DNA from: Verrucomicrobiota bacterium
GTDB lineage: Bacteria > Verrucomicrobiota > Verrucomicrobiia > Limisphaerales > J093
Direction: 5' to 3'
DNA length: 64,000 nucleotides
NCBI GenBank assembly: GCA_029556615.1
Contig: JAKQDD010000113.1
Coordinates: 124,001-188,000 of the forward strand
The position numbers and the translations under genes were made by a program. The notes under the pieces are model-generated. The model worked only from the letters and a program-made list of their open reading frames with translations. It did no database searches and had not been told where the DNA came from. Shown here piece after piece: positions 1 through 7,742 of the stretch (the stretch's first letter is position 1; every line of letters starts with the position of its first letter).

Positions 1-1
1 G

Positions 2-292
2 GACGGGCGTCCGGAGATCCTCCTGCTCTGCACCGAGGAAGAGCATGTCGCGGGCGACAACATGGGCATTCAGAACGAATCGCCCGCGGTCCGCCGGTTC
101 CATCAGGTTTCGATCGTTGTTCTGGATGCAACGTACCGTCCGATCGCCCACTACCTGCTCGCGGCCAAGATGAAAAACGTGCCCAACATAACCCTCTGGA
201 CCGGCCGCCTCGAAGCAGACCAACCCGTCCAGATCCTCGTCCTCGGCAAAGACGTCCTCGTTCTTCAGTTGGACCCCCCGAAATCGCCCTGA
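2..292 (+). CDS. C-terminal end of an unknown protein (5' truncated by window edge)
   Basis: The frame is open from base 2 to the TGA at 290-292, so the ORF-track ATG at 62 is internal and the real start lies before the window. About 96 residues are visible. They read as a compact alternating hydrophobic/polar fold (segments such as PEILLLC, VSIVVLDA, HYLLAAKM, VQILVLGKDVLVLQL) with no signal peptide or membrane segment in the visible part. I do not recognise the family. The stop codon lies inside the left end of a dispersed repeat (TGAAGTCCTCGAC, family I copy A), so the last residues may have been set by that insertion. Confidence 0.6.
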   Translation, partial: DGRPEILLLCTEEEHVAGDNMGIQNESPAVRRFHQVSIVVLDATYRPIAHYLLAAKMKNVPNITLWTGRLEADQPVQILVLGKDVLVLQLDPPKSP

Positions 293-372
293 AGTCCTCG
301 ACTTCTGGAACTCGTGGTCCGCAGGTCAAGGGTGACCCCTGCTGTTCCAGGCCTTCCCTCCACCGGTCGAGG
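290..372 (+). repeat. Dispersed palindromic repeat family I, copy A
   Basis: Starts AAGTCCTCGACTTCTGGAA and contains CCTGCTGTTCCAGGCCT like copy C at 47038. The left terminal repeat is intact and overlaps the TGA of the preceding gene. The right end (CCGGTCGAGG) has decayed or run into the next tandem repeat. Other copies: 25189, 47038, 53803, 57322. Confidence 0.75.
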
Positions 373-420
373 GGCCTGCCCCGAGCCCCGTCGAGGGGCC
401 TGCCCCGAGCCCCGTCGAGG
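366..420. repeat. 24-bp direct tandem repeat, about 2.3 units
   Basis: The unit GTCGAGGGGCCTGCCCCGAGCCCC begins at 366, again at 390, and partially at 414. It contains the palindrome GGGGCCTGCCCC. All three forward frames are open, and one encodes a GACPEPRR repeat, so the overlapping ORF-track entries are artefacts of the repeat. Similar GC-rich 'CPEP' repeats recur as spurious ORFs in many bacterial genomes (general knowledge, not checked). Confidence 0.75.
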
Positions 421-479
421 GGGCGATTCCAAACCGGTTGTCACCCCGTCTTCGCGGACTGGATCCGTCCGCCCATTTG

Positions 480-600
480 AAAGCGGCAGGGGGCTGCCGC
501 ACTCCAGAAGCTTGCGCCGGTGCCACGGCCCCCCGATCCGCGCGATCGCGTCTTGGAGTGCGGTGCCGCGCCTCAAGCGGCACCGCTTTCGCACGGGCCT
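480..600. repeat. Dispersed multi-hairpin repeat family II, copy 1
   Basis: Two perfect hairpins flank a variable centre. The first is GCGGCAG-GGGG-CTGCCGC (483-500). The second is GCGGTGCCGC-7 nt-GCGGCACCGC (560-586). CACTCC after the first hairpin can also pair with GGAGTG before the second, giving a cloverleaf-like or alternative fold. A close copy lies at 26879-27000. The element sits between convergent genes (2..292 + and 633..3551 -), where it could act as a bidirectional transcription stop, but no U-tract is visible. Confidence 0.8.
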
Positions 601-632
601 CACCACCGGAGCCCCTCCGCGTGGTCCTCGGG

Positions 633-3551
633 TCAGTCCAGTGTGCCCAAGCAACTCCGGTCCACCTCCACCGCTTTCGCTCCAGCCATGTCCATGCGCG
701 GACGCTGGCGCAACTCGACCAGCACCGGGTCGAACGTCCGAAGAATCGCCTGGTAATCCGGATCACTCGCGGCGGCGAAGACCGATGCGCCGCAACGGCC
801 GCTGCCGCCGGCCTCTTTCGGCAGCGGTGCCGCGAGGAAACTGTTGAACTGGGGATTCGCCAGGCGCGTCCAGAACTCGCGCTTGAACTGGCCGTCCTGG
901 TGACATCCCGCACAGCGCCGCCGGGCCACGTCGGCGAGCGTCTTGTCCAGGTCCGCCGGATACAAGCGGCGGCAGCCCACGGCGTCCGGCCGCTCGGTTT
1001 CGCTGGTGCCATAGTAGGGCACGTTGAGATCCATCCACGTCAGCAGACGGCGCACCTCGCGTGACTCCATGTGGAGCCGCGGCACGCCGTTCGTGTCCGG
1101 GTGCCCCGCGAGCAACAGGTCGGCCAGCGGGCTGCGCGGCGATCCCCAGACCTTCGGCGTGACCTCGAGGATGTTCTGTTCCATGCCGTTGTACGTCGGA
1201 ATCCAGTTCACATACGGGCTGTCCCACTCGGCTTCGCCGGAGCGCTTGCGGCCGCGGGCGAGCCACTCGTACGAGACGTTGAAGAAATCGGTGGGGTCGC
1301 CGCACAGGTCCACCTGCCTGGGCGGTGTCGGCCCGCTGTGGCAGCGGACACAATGCGCATCCAATACCGGCTGGACATGCTGGGCGTAATCGAAGCCCAC
1401 GCCTTCGCCCCACTCAGGCGGGCGGAGCGGCGCACGGCGCGGCGGCCGGGCACGCGGCACGCCAGCCGTCTGACTGCGCGGCTCGTGACACCCCACGCAG
1501 CCCTGGACTTCGCCGGGCATCAGGTGCGTAAAGGTGCGCATCCGCTGGACGGCCCGGCCCTGGGCGTCGATGGCCATGAAGTAAACCGGTCGTCCGGCGG
1601 GGACCTCGAAGCACGCGGACCCGTCCTCGGCCACGGGCGCAAATCCCCAGACCCGCTTGCCAGCATACGTTGCGCCGCAGGAGATCACCGGAAACTGGAA
1701 ACCAAACGCGCGGTTCTTGACGTCGGTCCGGACGGCCTTGCGCATCTCCTCGACGACACCGATTTCCTTCACCTCACCCCGCTTCACGTGAGGGTCAAGT
1801 CCGCGATAGACATCCTGCAGGACGACCGTGGCCCACTCGACTCCGCCGTCGCGGGACGGGGATCCCGGGTCGGGGGTGGCAAGAGACCGCGTCAGCACCG
1901 GCGGCCGTGGCCGTGGCCGCAGCGGTTGCGCGCAGTAGCAACCCACGCCGTCAATCGGGTCCACCAACCGCACCTGCCGGTCATCGTCGAAGGTCCGGAG
2001 CAGGATGGTGCCGCGCCTCGACACCAAGTATCGCTTCGCATCCAGCGGGAACGGGCTTTCGTACGGACCGCGGATGTGGTTGCCATCGCCGCGATCGGTC
2101 TGGCCAATGTTCACCTCGGGCGTGAGATTCCGCAGGCTGGCCGGCGAATTGTTGCCTTGCTGGATGTCCACAAAGCCGATGGCGCCGCGGCAGGGCCCGT
2201 TGTGGCTGGTCAACACGCACAGCACCTCCGGGCGGCCGGGGATGGTCCGGGCTTCCATGAAGGTCGCGGGGCTGAGCACCCGGTTGCCGTAAAAGCCGGC
2301 CAACGCGGTGCCGTCGGGGTGGATCGTCCAGAGGCTTTGGATGGGAATGGCCGGCTTGTCCACGTATTCCCAGCGGGAGTAGAGGATGCGGCCGTCACTC
2401 ATCACGCTCGGCGTGAAATCGTTCACGATGTTGGCGGACAATGGGACGACACCCGAGCCGTCGCGTTCCATGCGATGCAGCACGCCGACCGGCGTCACCC
2501 AGCAGTAGGCGAAGCGCGAGGTGCGCGTGGACAGGAAAGCGATGCCGCCGTCCGGCAGCCAGCAGGCGTTGTAGTTGTGATGCGGGCCCTCGGTGAGTTG
2601 GCGCAACCCGGTGCCGTCCGTCCGGATGGCGAACACCTGGTAACCCTCCTTCTGCGTGCGCCGCCAACTGAAGAGGATTTCCCGGCCGGCGTGGTCGAGG
2701 TCGCAATCGAGAATCTGCCCTTCCGGCGACGGCACGAGCTGCGTCCAGGTGCCGCGTTGGCGTTTCGCCGGCCCGCCTTGCCTCGAGCTGCCGGAAGCCG
2801 CTTGAGGCAGGCGATAGAGGCCCAGGCCGCCGCCGGCACCAAAGCCCTCAACGTGATAGGTGTACACGTGGCTCGGGCTCAGCTCGCGCCTCCGAATCAG
2901 GAGGAGCGTGTCGAAGCCCAACCCGAGGTCGGCCACCTCCGCCTCGAGCTCCGGCGATTCTTCGATCTCGTCGTCGAACGGCTCGGGCCGCCCGGGCGGA
3001 AGCGGGCGGAAGCGGGCGAAGACGCTGTCGGGCTGCGGCTCGGAGAAGACCTGGATCTCAGACGCGCCGGGATTCATCCCGCCGTACGAACTTGTGAAGC
3101 GCAGCGTCAGGGTGCGCGCCGTCGCTGGCGACGCGAGGCGGATGCGCTGGGGACCATGCCCCATCGCCAACCGCCCGCGCGCGATCGGCGCTTCCGCCTG
3201 ATCCAGCCACACTTCGTAGTCCTTCCAGCCTTCCTCGGCGTACCAGGCCGTGCGTGCCCAGTAAACCACGTCGGCCACCGTGACCGCGTTGGCCCAGTTC
3301 AGCGTGAAGCTCGCCCCCCCGCGATGCGTGGCGCCTTGGACGCACCAGGCGCGATCGGTGTCGTCCTGGCTGCCCGCGGCCGGAATCTTGCCGTCGGTTG
3401 CGAAGCGGGCGAGGTACTGCGCATTGTGCTCGGAGTCTGCTGTGACGGTTGCCGACGACGCGAGATTGACGGGCGGCAGGGCGGCAAAGGCGGTATTCGC
3501 GATCAACGCGAGGCCTGCGGCAAGTCCGAAAAGGCGCGAGCACTTACTCAT
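633..3551 (-). CDS. HzsA-related exported c-type cytochrome with beta-propeller domain
   Basis: 972 aa from the ATG at 3551, chosen because it opens a clean Sec signal (MSKCSRLFGLAAGLALIANTAFA); the ORF track adds 21 upstream residues. An N-terminal discoidin-like domain (residues ~30-180, 'TADSEHNAQY…DDTDRAW') is followed by TolB/WD40-like propeller repeats ('IRTDGTGLRQLTEGPHHNYN', 'SRWEYVDKPAIPIQSLW'). The C-terminal part has three haem c motifs: CVGCH (~685), CVRCH (~735) and CAGCH (~880). This architecture matches the hydrazine-synthase-alpha-related family that is common in PVC bacteria. Its substrate is unknown; most members are not in anammox bacteria, so hydrazine chemistry should not be inferred. 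The start overlaps the stop of the small upstream ORF at 3548 by four bases (ATGA). Confidence 0.85.
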   Translation of the reverse strand: MSKCSRLFGLAAGLALIANTAFAALPPVNLASSATVTADSEHNAQYLARFATDGKIPAAGSQDDTDRAWCVQGATHRGGASFTLNWANAVTVADVVYWARTAWYAEEGWKDYEVWLDQAEAPIARGRLAMGHGPQRIRLASPATARTLTLRFTSSYGGMNPGASEIQVFSEPQPDSVFARFRPLPPGRPEPFDDEIEESPELEAEVADLGLGFDTLLLIRRRELSPSHVYTYHVEGFGAGGGLGLYRLPQAASGSSRQGGPAKRQRGTWTQLVPSPEGQILDCDLDHAGREILFSWRRTQKEGYQVFAIRTDGTGLRQLTEGPHHNYNACWLPDGGIAFLSTRTSRFAYCWVTPVGVLHRMERDGSGVVPLSANIVNDFTPSVMSDGRILYSRWEYVDKPAIPIQSLWTIHPDGTALAGFYGNRVLSPATFMEARTIPGRPEVLCVLTSHNGPCRGAIGFVDIQQGNNSPASLRNLTPEVNIGQTDRGDGNHIRGPYESPFPLDAKRYLVSRRGTILLRTFDDDRQVRLVDPIDGVGCYCAQPLRPRPRPPVLTRSLATPDPGSPSRDGGVEWATVVLQDVYRGLDPHVKRGEVKEIGVVEEMRKAVRTDVKNRAFGFQFPVISCGATYAGKRVWGFAPVAEDGSACFEVPAGRPVYFMAIDAQGRAVQRMRTFTHLMPGEVQGCVGCHEPRSQTAGVPRARPPRRAPLRPPEWGEGVGFDYAQHVQPVLDAHCVRCHSGPTPPRQVDLCGDPTDFFNVSYEWLARGRKRSGEAEWDSPYVNWIPTYNGMEQNILEVTPKVWGSPRSPLADLLLAGHPDTNGVPRLHMESREVRRLLTWMDLNVPYYGTSETERPDAVGCRRLYPADLDKTLADVARRRCAGCHQDGQFKREFWTRLANPQFNSFLAAPLPKEAGGSGRCGASVFAAASDPDYQAILRTFDPVLVELRQRPRMDMAGAKAVEVDRSCLGTLD

Positions 3552-3844
3552 TCGAGAACGCGTCGGCGAGTGCTGAGGAGAAACCAGGGATTCCAGCCGG
3601 CGTTGGTCCAACACTCGCCAGGGCTGAAGACGCGGTCCATCCCCACCTTCCCGGTGAGCAGACCCCGCTCGATCGACATGTTCTCACGACGCCCAAAACC
3701 GTAGCAATTCTCCCCCGCCATGTCTACGAGCGAGGAGCTGCCGGGGACACCAGATCGAACTGGCTGGAGACCGTGACCCGGTTCCCCTGGCTCTACGGCA
3801 CCGGCGTCCGGGGGGGGCACCCATGGGGTCGCATCCGACCTCAT
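3548..3844 (-). CDS. Possible small unknown protein overlapping the HzsA-like gene
   Basis: A 98-aa reading frame fills most of the 396-bp gap between its neighbours. It begins at an ATG preceded by a purine-rich GGGGGGGAGG run and ends in an ATGA overlap with the HzsA-related gene. Translationally coupled overlaps of this kind occur elsewhere in the same strand run (10356, 14100), which is the main reason to list it. It has no signal peptide; the C-terminal half is rich in W, G and charged residues ('GENCYGFGRRENMS'). I do not recognise it, and it may be chance coding in a GC-rich spacer. Confidence 0.25.
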   Translation of the reverse strand: MRSDATPWVPPPDAGAVEPGEPGHGLQPVRSGVPGSSSLVDMAGENCYGFGRRENMSIERGLLTGKVGMDRVFSPGECWTNAGWNPWFLLSTRRRVLE

Positions 3845-3947
3845 TGCCTCCCCCCCGATAAGCGTCCGATCTTCCGCCTGTCCAGCGGGGGCGCCCCTCC
3901 CAGGAGTGCGGTGCATGGCGCAGCGGTTCGGTCCAATCTGCCCGTGG

Positions 3948-6020
3948 TCACTTCTTTCGCGCCATTTCCTGCAACACGGCCAGGTCCTCCGGGTTGCGGC
4001 CCGGGTCGAAGCCGAGGGAGTCCTCGGCGGCAACCAGTGCCTGGCGCCGCGCCTCGATCCGGGCCCATTCGCCGGGAATGGCCGCCACAACATAGACCGC
4101 TACGCGGCTTGCCTGGTCGCGGATTTCCACAATGCCGCGGTCCACCGTGTGCCCCACCTGTGTGAGTCCGTCGGCATCGATCCGGAAGACTTCGGCGACG
4201 GGGCTGACGTAGGCCGGCACGCGGAAGCGGAACGTGGCGGCGCGCGGCGGGCCGAACTGGAAGACCCGGTCCTTCGGATCCGGCTTGTAGTTGAGGTCGA
4301 GCGCGAACAGCAACGCCCCTCGCGGACCCGCCACCACGTCCAGGTCCCAGTCCAGTCTGCCGTCGCGCAGAAGGCGCTCGTGGCCCACCGCGTCGCCTTC
4401 GAGATAGTAGTCCTCCAGCATCCGGATCTCGCGCCCGATGCGGGTCATGGGCTCGATCAGGTCCGGGAAGGTCGCCAGCGAGCGCAGGCTGAGGTTGAAC
4501 CAGTAGAGCGACGTGATCCGGCTCGCGAGGCCGTGATAGGCCTGGAGACGGAGTTCATCAGCGGTCGGCGAACCCCGCTTGCGCCCGCCGTAGCCTTCCC
4601 AATCGTGGTGCGGTCCCTGCGACCAGTAGGCCGTTGGCCGTGGCCGGCTCAATTCGCGGAGTGCGCGGGACATTTCGCCGATCGTCTCCAGCGGAGAGCC
4701 CCAGCGGATCCGTTGTCCATCCCAGCGGTCATAGCGACTCCAGGCATCAGGCGATGGCGCGGTCACGCGGTAGGCATCGTAGTGCGGGTAGTCGGAGATG
4801 CCGGCGTAGAACCGCCAGACGCGTTCCTCGCTGTGAGTCACGGAAGTCGGGAGCCGGGTCGGTGCGTAGGGTGAGAAGGCCTTCCAACACTCCTGGGGCG
4901 GCACGGGCTTGCCGCCGCCATACTGCGGTTCCCCGAGGAATTCGACAGCGTGGATGCGCGGCAGCACGTGGTCCGTGTCGTATTGGTCGAGGGGTTGCAG
5001 CCGGTTCATGTATTTGAGCGGATACTTCTCGAAGAGCGGCGTGTCCGAATATCCGGGCACATGCTGGTGCATGCCGGCGTTGATGTGCATCCGGGCCAGC
5101 GTTTGCAGATACGGCACCGCGTGCAGGGTGTTGCTGGAGCCCAGCTTCGAGGCCACCCAGCCGCCGCTGATGTCGAACACCTCGCGCTTGATGCGCTGAT
5201 GCGCCCAGAGGGTCACCGGCTTCCCGGCGGCGTCAGCAAACCGCACTTCCAACGCGGCGTAGGTCAGCGGCAACGGCCCTGTTGCGACGCGGGCTCCACC
5301 CCGATCGTTCGGGGCAATGACGCCGTCTGCGGGGAAACGGTCGAGCCGATTGCTGATCCACGGTTGCGGCAGCAGGGCGCGCCACGTGGTGTTGTTCTCC
5401 GGCAGCCAGAGGCGGCAGGCTTGCAGTCGTAACGGGCCAGAACGGCGATTGACGACGTGGAACATCAACGAGTCCGGCTGGACGTTCGCGGTGGAGCCCA
5501 GACAAGTCACTGCGGACAGCCACACGGTCGGGTCGTTGATCGTCACCGGAAGACCGACCGCCGCACTCAAGCCGGGAAGAAGCACGGACAGCTCGGCCTG
5601 TGTGTTCGTGCCCCACGGCGCGCGCTTGCCGTTCCAGCTCCACACGGTAAGCCCACCGGGCGGCAGGCGAAGCGGCTCGCCGCCCCACGCCGACGGCAGG
5701 TCGTGCCATGCCCATTCGTCGGCGGTCAGGAGCTCCTCGGGAGTCCGGCCCCGGGCGCGAATATCGGCAGTCGGGGGGATGACGAGGGTCCCCGGCGACG
5801 TGTTCCGCAGGAAGACCTCGACGCGTGCTCCGAGGCTGAAGTCGGTCTTCTGGCGGTAACGCATCTCTGATGACTGCACGTGCGGCACCACGTGAACGCC
5901 TTCCAGGGACAGGGGCCCGGTGTGCCCCGACCCGCAGGAGGCGAAACCAAGGCAGGCGACCGCCAACGCCGTTCGTACCGATACGGCGCGACGGCAACGG
6001 GTCAATGCGGCGATGTTCAT
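3948..6020 (-). CDS. Large exported lipoprotein, putative glycosidase-like, family unknown
   Basis: 690 aa from the ATG at 6020. The N-terminus is a lipoprotein-type signal with a short basic region, a hydrophobic core and a Cys at the end of CLGFASC, so it is probably anchored in a membrane facing the periplasm or cell surface. Residues ~30-280 look beta-rich. The second half contains 'YWSQGPHHDWEGYGGRKRG' and 'GLASRITSLYWFNLSL', resembling the loops and strands of a TIM-barrel glycoside hydrolase, followed by a C-terminal beta domain. No named family is certain. It lies between the GH30 gene and the HzsA-related gene on the same strand, with a 61-bp gap to GH30, so a role in the same glycan pathway is likely but inferred. 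Confidence 0.75.
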   Translation of the reverse strand: MNIAALTRCRRAVSVRTALAVACLGFASCGSGHTGPLSLEGVHVVPHVQSSEMRYRQKTDFSLGARVEVFLRNTSPGTLVIPPTADIRARGRTPEELLTADEWAWHDLPSAWGGEPLRLPPGGLTVWSWNGKRAPWGTNTQAELSVLLPGLSAAVGLPVTINDPTVWLSAVTCLGSTANVQPDSLMFHVVNRRSGPLRLQACRLWLPENNTTWRALLPQPWISNRLDRFPADGVIAPNDRGGARVATGPLPLTYAALEVRFADAAGKPVTLWAHQRIKREVFDISGGWVASKLGSSNTLHAVPYLQTLARMHINAGMHQHVPGYSDTPLFEKYPLKYMNRLQPLDQYDTDHVLPRIHAVEFLGEPQYGGGKPVPPQECWKAFSPYAPTRLPTSVTHSEERVWRFYAGISDYPHYDAYRVTAPSPDAWSRYDRWDGQRIRWGSPLETIGEMSRALRELSRPRPTAYWSQGPHHDWEGYGGRKRGSPTADELRLQAYHGLASRITSLYWFNLSLRSLATFPDLIEPMTRIGREIRMLEDYYLEGDAVGHERLLRDGRLDWDLDVVAGPRGALLFALDLNYKPDPKDRVFQFGPPRAATFRFRVPAYVSPVAEVFRIDADGLTQVGHTVDRGIVEIRDQASRVAVYVVAAIPGEWARIEARRQALVAAEDSLGFDPGRNPEDLAVLQEMARKK

Positions 6021-6081
6021 GCTGCGTTGGATCGGGGGTTGCAGAATCAGTCGGTCTGGACCCATCCGTCAGCGGCGGGTG

Positions 6082-7608
6082 TCAACGTCCGGATTTCCAC
6101 ACATAGGTGGCCACGCTCTTCGCAGGCAGTTCCGTCTCGAACTGGCGGCCTCCGGCATTCACGGCGAAACCCGACGCCACCGCGCCGGCATTGGCTGCGA
6201 TGAGCACAACGTGCCCGTCGGGGTTGAGAAAGGCGACGTGACCGAAGCCCCGTACGCGAGGCGCGGCTGATTCCAAACGGATGGCCCCGCGCCGGATGAA
6301 CTTCATGAACTGCCCCTGCATGGAATAGTCGTCGTTGTAGCGGACGGACCCATCGTCGAGCAACTCGATGCAGGTCGCGCTGGCGTCGTGCGGACCCCGG
6401 TTGGGTCGCCGATGTTCATCCAGCATGATCACCCATGCATTGTAGGAGCGCGCGTCGTGCCGGAGAATGTCGATCAACTGCAGCGCTCCCAAGGTGCCAA
6501 AGACCGAGCCTTCGGTGAAATAGATGTGCTTGTCGGGAAATTCCCGCTGGAACGCGGACTGGGCCTCGACCTTGCCTTCGTAGTGGTGGAATGCCGTGCC
6601 ATCGACGTAGCGCGCGGCCCGCGGGTCGGAAAGGATGGTCCGCGGGAATCCGGGCTTGTTCCAGTTGTGGTCCCAACACCAGATCAGGGTCTTCACGCCG
6701 TGCCGCTCGAACAGCGGGCCGAGGTGGTCGCGGATGAAATCCCGCTGCTCCTCCGCCGTCCAGATCGTCGTGGGATAGGCGGCATCCTGATGCTGAGGTT
6801 CGTTCTGAACCGTGATGGCGTAGATCGGCACGCCTTCCGCCTGGTAGGCTTGAATGAACTTGAGCAGGTAAAGCGCGTAGGCCGCGTAGCACCCCGGCCT
6901 GACCCGCCCGGTGCCCAGCTTGCCCGAGGTCTTCATCCACGCCGGGGGGCTCCACGGGGAGGCGAAGAACAGGAGGTCTGGGTTCTGCCGCAGGGCCAGC
7001 TTGATTGTCGGCAACACGTAGGCACGGTCGCGCTCGATGGAGAAGCGGTTCAACTCGGGGTCGGTCTCGCCCGCCGGAAGATCGTCATACGTGTAGTAAG
7101 ATTCGCCGACAAAATCAGACGTCCCGATGCATAGGCGCATCAGGTTCATGCCGATGCCGGTGGTCGGGCTGACGAGTCTCGCGACGACCTCCTCCCGCTG
7201 CGCCAAGGGAAGCTTCGAAAGGTTCTCACACGTGGCGTGTTCGAGCGAAGCGCCCAAACCGAGAATGCTCTGCCGTCTTTTTGAGAGATCGACCTCGATG
7301 ATGGGGAGTCTGGTGGGGCGCACGGGACCGGGAATGAGAGGCCTTTCCGCGGACAGGCGACGCACTCCCTCCTGGCTGCTCACGATCACGCGGATGCTCT
7401 GCGATTCTTCCGCGGCAGAAGCGCGCATCGCCTGGTCAGGAGACGCCATACCCGAGGCAGCGCCATCCGGTGTGGCTCGGGCGCTCAGGCTGTCGCCGGA
7501 AATGTGGAATTCGTCGGCAGCAGGAAACTGCGCCTCCGTTGCGATCGCGCTGAAGAGTGCCGTCAGGGTGACAACCACTCGCGGAACAAGAGCCAGGGGG
7601 ATTCTCAT
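6082..7608 (-). CDS. Secreted glycoside hydrolase family 30 enzyme
   Basis: 508 aa with a Sec signal (MRIPLALVPRVVVTLTALFSAIATEA). After a ~90-residue extension the GH30 core starts at 'QSILGLGASLEHATCENL' (~113). The (beta/alpha)8 motifs are clear: 'FFASPWSPPAWMKTSG', the acid/base Glu in ITVQNEPQ (about E270), and the nucleophile Glu in IYFTEGS (about E366). The short C-terminal beta domain typical of the family ends the protein. GH30 members cleave beta-glucans, glucosylceramide, xylan or fucosides; subfamily and substrate cannot be read from the sequence. It sits in a run of exported carbohydrate genes, between the lipoprotein at 3948 and the GHL6-like gene. Confidence 0.92.
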   Translation of the reverse strand: MRIPLALVPRVVVTLTALFSAIATEAQFPAADEFHISGDSLSARATPDGAASGMASPDQAMRASAAEESQSIRVIVSSQEGVRRLSAERPLIPGPVRPTRLPIIEVDLSKRRQSILGLGASLEHATCENLSKLPLAQREEVVARLVSPTTGIGMNLMRLCIGTSDFVGESYYTYDDLPAGETDPELNRFSIERDRAYVLPTIKLALRQNPDLLFFASPWSPPAWMKTSGKLGTGRVRPGCYAAYALYLLKFIQAYQAEGVPIYAITVQNEPQHQDAAYPTTIWTAEEQRDFIRDHLGPLFERHGVKTLIWCWDHNWNKPGFPRTILSDPRAARYVDGTAFHHYEGKVEAQSAFQREFPDKHIYFTEGSVFGTLGALQLIDILRHDARSYNAWVIMLDEHRRPNRGPHDASATCIELLDDGSVRYNDDYSMQGQFMKFIRRGAIRLESAAPRVRGFGHVAFLNPDGHVVLIAANAGAVASGFAVNAGGRQFETELPAKSVATYVWKSGR

Positions 7609-7742
7609 GATGTCGACCGCGCTTACGTTGGGCAGGGTAGCAGATGGATCAAGGGCTCGCTACGGCAACTTCGACAACAAAGGTCGGTGGTGGTCACGAT
7701 TGACGTTCTCTGCGCGGATGACGGCATCGACTCACACCGGAG

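Noticed and set aside
326-1064. Overlapping ORFs of 129-228 aa over the gap at 293-632 and the HzsA-like gene
   Set aside because: They read through palindromic repeats and the antisense of a clear gene; repeated 'GACPEPRRG'-type residues come from the 24-bp DNA repeat.
1071-3704. 877-aa plus-strand ORF
   Set aside because: Exact antisense shadow of the HzsA-related gene; Arg/Ala/His-rich with no domain, as expected from GC-rich opposite-strand frames.
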